Source: Streptomyces sp. NBC_01451 (GTDB lineage: Bacteria > Actinomycetota > Actinomycetes > Streptomycetales > Streptomycetaceae). From it: a stretch of 64,000 bases of DNA. The notes under the pieces are model-generated. The model saw nothing but the letters and a program-made list of their open reading frames with translations. It was not told the DNA's origin and did not search any database. A program made the translations under genes and the position numbers. Positions 17,026 through 24,150 of the stretch are shown here, in pieces. Position 1 is the stretch's first letter, and each line of letters starts with the position of its first letter. The stretch covers positions 2,418,001-2,482,000 of the forward strand of contig NZ_CP109479.1 of the NCBI RefSeq assembly GCF_036227485.1. The letters are read 5' to 3'.

Positions 17026-18795
17026 TCACTCCCCCACTGCCGCCGTCGTCTTCAGCGCCAGCCACAACTCCATCCGCACATCCGGATCATCCAGCGACCG
17101 CCCCAGGATCTCCTCGACCCGCCGCATCCGGTACCGCAGCGTATGCCGGTGCACCCCGAGGTCCGCCGCAGCCGCGTCCCACTGCCCGTGCCGGGACAGC
17201 CACGCCCGCAACGACGCCACCAGGTCGCCCCGTCCTGTCGCGTCGTGCGCGTACAGCGGACGCAGCAACCCGTCCGCGAACGCCCGCACCGCGTCGTCCG
17301 CGAGCAACGGCACCACGGACCCCGCGGCCAGCTGCTCGTGCCCGACCAGTACCCGCCCCCGCCGCCGGGCCACCGACAGGGCCTGCTCGGCCTGCTTGTA
17401 GGCGGCAGCCGCGGCGATGGGCCCGGCCGGCCCGGACATCCCCACCACAAGCTCGTCCTCGTCACCGGCGGAACCACCGGCACCGGAGGCACCGGAGAAA
17501 CCGGAAGAACCAGGGGAACCAGAGGAACCGGAAGAACCTGCTGACGGAACCGAGGCGTCCGCAGCCCGCCCCCTGACCTCCGCCCGCGCCCCCTCCAAGG
17601 CCGCGGCGAACTCCTCGCAGGCCCCCACCGCCGCACCCCCGTCCACGGCGAGCACCACCAGCCGTTCCCCCTCGGGCACCACCAGCACCGCCTCCCCGGC
17701 CCGCGCGGCGGCCGACTCCAGGCACTCGGTGAGCCCGCCCAGCGGATCGCCGTTGGTGTCGGCTGCGACCAGAGCACCGGCCGTGGGCCTGCTCACCGCC
17801 CTCGCCTCCTCCGGCGCCGTCGCCCCCGCCGGAGGGGACGCCGACTCGGCTACGACGATCCGGTACGGCGCGTCGAGCAGTTCGCCGTACAGGCCCCCGG
17901 CGACGGCGCGCGCGTGGTCGGGTTCGCCGGCCAGCAGCATGCGCAGGACGGCGGCCCCGATGCGCTGCTCGGCGGCCTGGAGGGAACGGGACCGCTCGGT
18001 GGTGAGGGTCAGCAGGGCGATGGCCGAGTGGAGTGCGTACCGTTCCGCCGTACCCAGCGTGGCGGCCGTCCCCACCGCCAGCGCGGCGCGCGGCCGTCGC
18101 CCGGTGCCGAGGGAGTGCAGCTCGACCCGGTCCCGCTCCCCGTCGTCGGCCCCGCCGCCCGCGCCCACCACCGCGCTCGCCGGCGCGGGCCGCTCCCGCA
18201 GCCGTTCCACGTCGGCCGTGAGCCGTGCCGCCCGCCGCCCGGCCCACTCGGGCGCGGTGGCGACGACGGCGCCCGAGGCGTCGTACAGCGCGGCCCAGCC
18301 GTCGACCTGTGAGGCGAGCGCGGCGAGCAGGCCCTCCGGACCGTCGCTGAGCGCCTGCCGGGTCAGTTCGCGCTGCGCCGCGAATCCGGCGGTCACCGCC
18401 CGGTACTGGTCGGCGGCGATGGCTGCCGACACCGCCTTGCTGATGGCGAGGAAGGGCGTGCGGCGCGGGACTTCGAGGAGCGGGAGCCCCTCCTGCTCCG
18501 CCGCCTCGACGACCGCCTTCGGGATGTCCGCGTAGTTGACCCCTACGGCGAAGCCGAGTCCGACGACTCCCGCCCCGACCAGCCGCTTCACATAGCGCCG
18601 CATGGTCTCGGGATCCTCGGCGTCCAGCTTGAGCGCGGTGATCAGGAGCAGTTCCCCGCCCTCCATGTACGGGACGGGGTCGGCCAGTTCGCTGACATGT
18701 GCCCAGCGCACGGGTACGTCCAGGCGGTCCGCGCCCGCCCGCACGGTCAGCTTGAGCGCGGAGTGGTGGACGAGCGAGGCGAGCGTCGGGGGCAT
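17026..18795 (-). CDS. PucR-family transcriptional regulator
   Basis: A 589-residue one-component regulator. The N-terminal PucR ligand-sensing domain covers about residues 7-125 (VRWAHVSELADPVPYMEGGELLL). A central GGDEF-like region follows, and a C-terminal helix-turn-helix sits at about residues 535-575 (WDAAAADLGVHRHTLRYRMRR). Between the central and C-terminal parts is an unusual flexible linker of Ser/Gly repeats (SSGSSGSPGSSGFSGASG), encoded by 9-base repeats. It is followed on the same strand by the ALDH gene. PucR proteins often respond to nitrogenous metabolites, so control of GABA or related catabolism is a reasonable inference. Confidence 0.88.
   Translation of the reverse strand: MPPTLASLVHHSALKLTVRAGADRLDVPVRWAHVSELADPVPYMEGGELLLITALKLDAEDPETMRRYVKRLVGAGVVGLGFAVGVNYADIPKAVVEAAEQEGLPLLEVPRRTPFLAISKAVSAAIAADQYRAVTAGFAAQRELTRQALSDGPEGLLAALASQVDGWAALYDASGAVVATAPEWAGRRAARLTADVERLRERPAPASAVVGAGGGADDGERDRVELHSLGTGRRPRAALAVGTAATLGTAERYALHSAIALLTLTTERSRSLQAAEQRIGAAVLRMLLAGEPDHARAVAGGLYGELLDAPYRIVVAESASPPAGATAPEEARAVSRPTAGALVAADTNGDPLGGLTECLESAAARAGEAVLVVPEGERLVVLAVDGGAAVGACEEFAAALEGARAEVRGRAADASVPSAGSSGSSGSPGSSGFSGASGAGGSAGDEDELVVGMSGPAGPIAAAAAYKQAEQALSVARRRGRVLVGHEQLAAGSVVPLLADDAVRAFADGLLRPLYAHDATGRGDLVASLRAWLSRHGQWDAAAADLGVHRHTLRYRMRRVEEILGRSLDDPDVRMELWLALKTTAAVGE
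17462..17542 (-). repeat. 9-base tandem repeats encoding Ser/Gly linker
   Basis: On the plus strand variants of ccggaagaa/ccggaggca/ccaggggaa follow one another with a 9-base period. They encode the GSSGSSGSPGSSGFSGASG linker of the PucR protein. Frame is preserved, so the tract may vary in length. Confidence 0.6.
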
Positions 18796-18910
18796 GAGGC
18801 CTTCAGGTCTGTGTGATCTCCGTGAACTTTTGGCCGCCAGGTATGAACAGCCTGTGCCGATTCTGCCTCACCGTACGTACCGCGTGCTCCGCACCCGCGA
18901 GTCCCTCTCC

Positions 18911-21316
18911 TCAGCCCCGCAGGTTCACCAGTAGCGGAGGCGCGTGCTCACCCTCGACCGTCGTGAGGGACAGGACCGCGTGCCCGGGCGGCACCTCGTG
19001 CGCGAGTTCGGACGCCGACCAGCGCTCCCTTTCGACCGTACGTACGGTCACGGCATCGGTCGTGACGGCCTTGCCGGTGACCAGCTTGCGCAGGGCGTGG
19101 ATGGCGCGGGTCATCGGCTGGTCGGCGAAGACGGTGTGCTTGGCCACGTCCCGGGTCTCCACCCAGGCGGTGCCCCAGGCCTGGGCGAACCGGCCACCGT
19201 CCCAGGTCGTCACACCGGAGAACGCCATACGGCAGCCGACGGCACCGAAGAGCGGCCCGTGCAGCGCCTCCGGGACGTCGCCGATGGTCCGCAGGGAGAG
19301 GACGACGCCCGCGTTCTGGGTGCGCAGCCGCTGGATACGGCGTACCGAACCGGCGGTGACCGTCCCGGTGGCGTCGTCGAGGACGAGGCAGGCGAAGTGG
19401 GGGCGCCGTCCGTCGCGTACGACGGCGGTGAACTGGGCGAGGACGAGCCGGGTGATCAGCCGGGCGGCCTCCTCGTGGCCGTGCTCGGGCAGGTCGACGC
19501 GGACACGCAGCGGGTACCGGGCGAGGGAGCGCAGGGAGAAGGGCCTGGCCGGGCCGTCTCCGCCGAGGAAGCCGTCGAAGACCGGCCGGTTCAGCAGCGC
19601 GAGCCGGTCGGCGAGGGCCCGGCCGACGTCCGCCGGGCTCGCCGCCTGCCGGATGCGTACGTCGAGTTCGCGCCGCATGACGGTGAACTCGTCCCCCGCC
19701 AGGGCGTCCCGCAGGCCGGACAGCGCGGCCGGGTCGCTCTCCAGCAGCTCCCGCAGCACCGGCAGGGCCGGGAAACCGCCGTACGCCGCCCGGTACGGTC
19801 CGAGCACCTGGGCGAGCGCGGTGGCGGCGCTCTCGGTGGCGACGGTGTCGAGGTCGCCGACCAGCGCCTCGGCGAGGAAGGAGGCCGCCTCGTCGGGGTC
19901 GTCGGAGTCGGCGTACGGGTCGAGGTCGTGGACGGAGGAACGGTCCCCGATCCGTACGACCACGTCGAAAGCCGAGTCCGCGACGAACGGCGCCCCCGGA
20001 GCCGAGACCGCGACGAACGCGCACTGCCCGGTGAGCGCCCGCAGTGCCAGCGCCTCGGTCACCGGTTCGATCAGATGTCGTGTCTTGCCCGCCCCCGACG
20101 GCCCGACCGCGAGCAGGGAGGTGCCCAGTACGTCGGGCCCGAGAGCGGCGCCGGCGCCCTGATAGACGAGGGGGGCCCGCTCGGCCGCCACCCACCGCCC
20201 GATGCGCACCTGCCCCGCGGCCAGGTCGTGGGGCGCGGTGCGCCGGGCCAGGTCCCGGGCCCCGGAGGGGTGGGCCCAGGCCGCCGCGCCCTGCCGCAGC
20301 ACGGTGTCCCGGAAGCCCGGGAGCGCCCCGTCGCGCCTCGCGACCGCCCACGCGTGCTCGACCCGGGCGCAGTCCACGTCGTTCATACGCCCACCGGCCA
20401 CCTCGGCGGTGAGCAGCTCGGCGGCCTCGTACTGACCGGCCTCCCGCAGGTCGGGCCACTGCTCGCGCGGCCGGTCGGCGGGCGCGGGACCGGTGGGCCC
20501 GGCCGCGGCCTTGCGCGCGGCGAGCCGCTCCTTCGCGTACGCCCACCAACCGCCGATCCGCGCGAACGGCCACACGACGAGCAGGGTGATGACGGTGTAG
20601 AGGCCGACCTTGAAGACGGTCGAGGCGAACACGTCGAAACCGCCGGAGACCAGCGCGACGAGGGCGACGACCGCGTCGACGATCGGCAGGGCGTCCCAGC
20701 CGACGCCCGGAAAGGCGTTCGGGAACACGAAACTGAGCGTGACGAGAGCCCCGAGCGCCGCGAGCAGAGCCCGCGCGGGCTGCGGCCGACGCCCGACGAA
20801 ATGCCGGGCGATGTCGGGCCAGCTGCCGAGCCGCCCCATCCCATAGAGCAGCACCAGAAAGAAAACACCGTTGTAGACGAGGACGGCCGCGCTGCCCTCC
20901 CACCCCTTGGGCGCGACGGTCCCGCCCCACCACCAGTCCTCCGGCGTGAACAGCTTCAGCAGCACCGACTCGTACGGCATGGCGCCCCGCCGCCAGAGGG
21001 ACCACAGGAACAACCCGACAACGAGGGGCACCAGCAACCCGACGACGGTGACCGGGGAGAGCCGTTCCGCCGCCTGCGCCCCCTTGGGCAACCGGTACCC
21101 GTACCGCCAGATCCCGGGCCTCGCCTCGGGCCGAGGCTCGTTCAGCCACTCGGCGACGGACGCACGCGCGGGCACACCCTGCGGCGCCCCCTGCCCGACG
21201 GCCCGCGGAGCCCGCCCCGGCCGGGGCGGCACGGAGGGCACGCCCGGCGGCCCCGCCGGACGCGGCACAGGATTCGCATGCGTACCCCGCGCGTCCTGCG
21301 TCCCGTCGCTGTCCAT
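18911..21316 (-). CDS. Large membrane ATPase of TraG/FtsK/HerA type
   Basis: About 801 residues. The N-terminal 75 residues are Pro/Gly-rich, then about four to five transmembrane helices lie between residues 75 and 270. A cytoplasmic motor domain has Walker A GPSGAGKTRH near residue 400 and a Walker B-like FACLVLDDAT near residue 640. The architecture resembles VirD4/TraG coupling proteins, but no conjugation genes are nearby. The ATG at 21316 (AGGGGG upstream) is preferred to the TTG 45 bases earlier. I cannot assign a substrate; DNA or protein pumping at the membrane is possible. Confidence 0.7.
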   Translation of the reverse strand: MDSDGTQDARGTHANPVPRPAGPPGVPSVPPRPGRAPRAVGQGAPQGVPARASVAEWLNEPRPEARPGIWRYGYRLPKGAQAAERLSPVTVVGLLVPLVVGLFLWSLWRRGAMPYESVLLKLFTPEDWWWGGTVAPKGWEGSAAVLVYNGVFFLVLLYGMGRLGSWPDIARHFVGRRPQPARALLAALGALVTLSFVFPNAFPGVGWDALPIVDAVVALVALVSGGFDVFASTVFKVGLYTVITLLVVWPFARIGGWWAYAKERLAARKAAAGPTGPAPADRPREQWPDLREAGQYEAAELLTAEVAGGRMNDVDCARVEHAWAVARRDGALPGFRDTVLRQGAAAWAHPSGARDLARRTAPHDLAAGQVRIGRWVAAERAPLVYQGAGAALGPDVLGTSLLAVGPSGAGKTRHLIEPVTEALALRALTGQCAFVAVSAPGAPFVADSAFDVVVRIGDRSSVHDLDPYADSDDPDEAASFLAEALVGDLDTVATESAATALAQVLGPYRAAYGGFPALPVLRELLESDPAALSGLRDALAGDEFTVMRRELDVRIRQAASPADVGRALADRLALLNRPVFDGFLGGDGPARPFSLRSLARYPLRVRVDLPEHGHEEAARLITRLVLAQFTAVVRDGRRPHFACLVLDDATGTVTAGSVRRIQRLRTQNAGVVLSLRTIGDVPEALHGPLFGAVGCRMAFSGVTTWDGGRFAQAWGTAWVETRDVAKHTVFADQPMTRAIHALRKLVTGKAVTTDAVTVRTVERERWSASELAHEVPPGHAVLSLTTVEGEHAPPLLVNLRG

Positions 21317-21660
21317 CGCCCTGCCCCCTGACCAGCCGTTCCGACCACCATCGGTCGCCAACGGCCAATCTAACGCTCCGACAAGGGGAGTTCACCGCTT
21401 GACCGGTCCCGGAGTCCTAGATCCGTGCGGATGGTGGTGCACGGAGCGGCCGAGGAACCCAACCGGTGTCGGTCACGAGGCACCCTCGGTACGCCCATGG
21501 CAGGAACAACCGCACCGGGATCGGAGCAGCAGTCCATTGCTGTGCGGCAGCGGTACGTCCTCGGTCTGGCGGCACCGGAGATGCATGTCCGTACAGCCGG
21601 GCAGTTTCGCGACCGGGCACTCAGCGGACAACGTCGGATCGTCCGTGGCTCTGGCAGCAC
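21317..21660. other. 344-base gap, no recognisable gene
   Basis: Several overlapping short frames exist on both strands but none has a ribosome site or recognisable product. It is the left flank of the decayed island. Confidence 0.4.
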
Positions 21661-21974
21661 TCACCGGCGGTCCACTGTGCTCGCGGCACCGAGGTTCTCG
21701 TAGCGGGCGCACAAGGCGTTGACGGAGCGGGCAAGACGCCTCGCGTGTGCGATGCCGTGGTTCAACCGGCACCCACTTCGATGTCGGGCTTCACACGCGT
21801 CTCGCCCACGCACGCAAGCGCACAGTATCGAGGGATGTCGTCCTTGGGCTGCCGCCCCGCAGCCATCCCGACCTCGGGGATGAGCAGCCGCATGTGCCCA
21901 CGCAGCGTGCTGAGGTACGTGTCCAGCTCGCCGGGCCCGAGCGGTTCGGCATCCTCGGCGAGCAGCCGACGCAC
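21661..21974 (-). pseudogene. DUF6415-family gene remnant
   Basis: Two frames together give a truncated protein resembling the DUF6415 family of small Streptomyces proteins. The first frame (21974 to 21762) reads VRRLLAEDAEPLGPGELD and ends in RYCALACVGETRVKPDIEVGAG. The continuation, RRLARSVNALCARYENLG, is in another frame (to 21661), so a frameshift lies near 21765. The N-terminal part is missing: a stop codon sits four codons before the first conserved residue, exactly where the opposite-strand GNAT remnant begins. The family role is unknown. Confidence 0.55.
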
Positions 21975-21984
21975 TGTGGTCGGC

Positions 21985-22316
21985 TACCGACTGCCGGCGG
22001 ACGCACGCTGGTGGAAGAACCTGCTGGAGCCTCGGCCGGAGGCTTTCACCCGCGAGGGCGGAGAGCGGACGTACGTCATCATCGAGCTCGACGTACGCAA
22101 TCCCTGGCGCCGCCGCAGAATCGCCGCCGCCGTCCACGCGCACCTGCTTGAGGGCTTGCCGGTGGAACGGATCACGCTGACCATGCGTCCCGGACCGTAG
22201 GCCGCCGCAGCACAGTCCGCATACGCATACGCATCATGGGCTGCCGGAAGGTCGGGCGATCACAACCGTGGAACGAGGCGCCGGCGTACGACGCGATGGT
22301 GTTTGATCTGCGCTGA
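21985..22316 (+). pseudogene. GNAT acetyltransferase gene remnant
   Basis: The plus frame reads LPADARWWKNLLEPRPEAF, then RTYVIIELDVRNPWRRRRIA, AAVHAHLLEGLP and ITLTMRPGP before a TAG at 22198-22200. This has the look of the central acetyl-CoA-binding part of a GNAT N-acetyltransferase. After the stop and a shift near 22232, the characteristic C-terminus continues as GCRKVGRSQPWNEAPAYDA, ending MVFDLR at a TGA (22314-22316). The gene thus has lost its N-terminus and gained a stop and a frameshift. It abuts the DUF6415 remnant on the opposite strand. Confidence 0.6.
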
Positions 22317-22356
22317 GTCCCAGAAATTCTGAATGGCCCTTCATCGGTTATCGAAA

Positions 22357-22705
22357 TCATCGCTCACATCCCACGGGACCCGGATGGAAGGCACCTCCAC
22401 CCGGACCCGTCACCTCATCTCCGATGAGCCACCGGTACAACCACTCTGCGAACCCCATCGAATACTCGAAGAACTCGCCCTCACCGTTCTCGATGAAGAG
22501 CGACCCCCTGCCCAGCGCTCCCCGTGACGCGTAAAAGACGATGGTTGATCTGGACTGGCGCACAGCCGTCGACGATCTCCTTACGGTCCGCCGGGATATC
22601 GATACCGAGATCTTTTTCGACATCCCGCCACGCTGCAGGATTCTGATACCGAATCAGCGGGTCGCCGAGCATGTCCAGAACTCTCCGCAGGTGATTCACT
22701 CTCAC
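22357..22705 (-). pseudogene. Decayed SUKH (SMI1/KNR4) immunity gene
   Basis: The N-terminal frame (from 22705) gives MRVNHLRRVLDMLGDP, then AAWRDVEKDLGIDIPADRK and EIVDGCAPVQINH. This aligns by eye with the first 55 residues of the intact gene at 23029. The C-terminal frame gives EFFEYSMGFAEWLYRWL and GGGAFHPGPV, matching the end of that protein. About 80 central residues are missing and the two halves are out of frame. It is therefore a paralog of the intact immunity gene inactivated by internal deletion. Confidence 0.75.
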
Positions 22706-22767
22706 ATTTTCACCTCACAATACGCCGACCCTACCCCACCCAGAAAGGATGCTTTGAATAGGCGTTC

Positions 22768-22984
22768 TCACATCAATGAACTATCCGGCGTCGACGGGAA
22801 GCTCCGTTTCCAGCCACTCCTCAACAGCACTCCACGCCTCCGGGCCGGCCGGGCCGAGCCGTCTCCCTTTACCCAGAATTGGCTCAGATACACCCGATAT
22901 ACAGATCCCCCCTCGACAAGCCGACTGAACAAATGATTCACGACAACTCGCACGTACAGCACCACCAATTACCGCACCACTCAT
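22768..22984 (-). pseudogene. Third SUKH immunity gene fragment
   Basis: A short minus-strand frame contains GPEAWSAVEEWLETELPVDAG before a stop codon. It matches the SUKH N-terminal signature seen in the neighbouring copies (SAWRALESELGVQFPVDY and AAWRDVEKDLGIDIPADR). Only about 30 residues are recognisable. The surrounding 320 bases (22706-23028) are visibly AT-richer than the chromosome average here and contain nothing else I can support. Confidence 0.45.
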
Positions 22985-23028
22985 GGACTCCCATACAACA
23001 ACCGCAGAGATTTATCCATGAAAGAAAA

Positions 23029-23619
23029 TCACATCCCCCGCTGCGGGCCGCGCCAAGAAATTGAGCGATCCTCGACGGTCAACGGCATGCTCTCCAGCAA
23101 AAGCGGTCCCGGATAGAAGGCCGCACTGTCCGGGCCGAACATATCCCCACCGGACAGGTACCCGTAAAGCCATTCCGAGAAGCCCATCCGATACTCATAG
23201 AAGTCTTGCTCATCTCCGTCACAAGCGAGGATTCTCCACTTTGAATCGCCCCTTCGAATTGCGCCAAAAACGTACTCACCACGGTCGGTACTCGCCAAGG
23301 GAATCAAGCCGTCGGGGCCACCAAAGATCGGTCCATTTTCGAATCCCGGACATTCAGCACCAGAGAGATCACTACGCTCGAATGCGGCGATCGTCGACGA
23401 GATCCATCTACCCAGATTCCAACGCTCCGTTGCCGGATGGGAAAGATAGAGATGACCATTGACTTGAATGGGCCCATACCCATCGACAAGCAGCCTGTAG
23501 TCGACCGGAAACTGCACACCGAGTTCAGATTCCAACGCACGCCAAGCGGAGTCAGCGGCATGGAGGTTCTCGGGAGATCCCATCATGGCGATCACCAGGT
23601 CCACATAATTTCGCGACAT
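23029..23619 (-). CDS. SUKH/SMI1-KNR4 family immunity protein
   Basis: An intact 196-residue protein of the SUKH superfamily, the commonest immunity family beside nuclease-type polymorphic toxins. Typical features: SAWRALESELGVQFPVDYRLLVDGYG near the N-terminus, a GxDGLIPLAS strand in the middle, and DFYEYRMGFSEWLYGYLSGG near the C-terminus. The ATG at 23619 is ten bases below the stop of the upstream toxin gene, and its ribosome site (GGAGAG) overlaps that stop, so toxin and immunity would be co-translated. It presumably binds and blocks the toxin's nuclease tip in the cytoplasm. Codon usage is less GC-biased than flanking core genes. Confidence 0.85.
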   Translation of the reverse strand: MSRNYVDLVIAMMGSPENLHAADSAWRALESELGVQFPVDYRLLVDGYGPIQVNGHLYLSHPATERWNLGRWISSTIAAFERSDLSGAECPGFENGPIFGGPDGLIPLASTDRGEYVFGAIRRGDSKWRILACDGDEQDFYEYRMGFSEWLYGYLSGGDMFGPDSAAFYPGPLLLESMPLTVEDRSISWRGPQRGM

Positions 23620-23628
23620 CACTCTCTC

Positions 23629-24150
23629 CTAGGGCACGTTGGGACAGTTACTGGAGCCGGCGGTACGCCCACCCGAGCCCTGATTGTGGACGACACAGTG
23701 TTTCGCTACGCCCGTACTGAGGTCAGTGTAGTTGTACTCAATGAGGCCCGGTATACCCGAATTCACGTTCCCGTAGCGCGGAGTGATCGACAGAGAGACC
23801 GTGTGCCCAGCTTCCAGGGAGGCTCGAATATCCGCCTCGACTCCATCCCTGATATAAGGACTGTTCACATCATGGTATTGGGGCACGCGATTTCTCAAGT
23901 CCTTGCCGTCGCCACCTCCCAACTTGGGCTGCAGGTGACCATTGTTCGGCATATATCCCTGACTGCGAATCTCCTCGTACCCGGGTGGCTTCTTGCTGCT
24001 TCCCGTACTCGTGCCCGGCCCGGGGTGTGCCTTGGTCGTCAGATCCGACTTGTCAATGAATCCGTATATGCCGATCGCCCGGCACTCCTCCTGCTTGGAG
24101 AAGTTGTCGTAGTAGCGCTCCCGGGGAAGGTACGTGACATGGCCAGTTGC
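23629..24150 (-). other. C-terminal nuclease-like toxin tip
   Basis: The last ~165 residues resemble the beta-beta-alpha metal DNA/RNA non-specific endonucleases used as toxin tips. The order is ATGHVTYLPRERYYDN, then KKPPGYEEI, then MPNNGHLQPKLGGGDGKDLR, then NRVPQYHDVNSPYIRDGVE and SLSITPRYG. The GHL histidine and the Asn of DLRN match the catalytic and metal-binding positions of that fold. An NNGH replaces the commoner DRGH/NRGH. Intact in its own frame, but without a functional carrier it should not be exported. Confidence 0.65.

Noticed and set aside
22200..22320. Insertion-sequence end
   Set aside because: The apparent C-terminal coding piece (PAYDAMVFDLR) fits the GNAT C-terminus, and no inverted terminal repeats or transposase motifs are seen.
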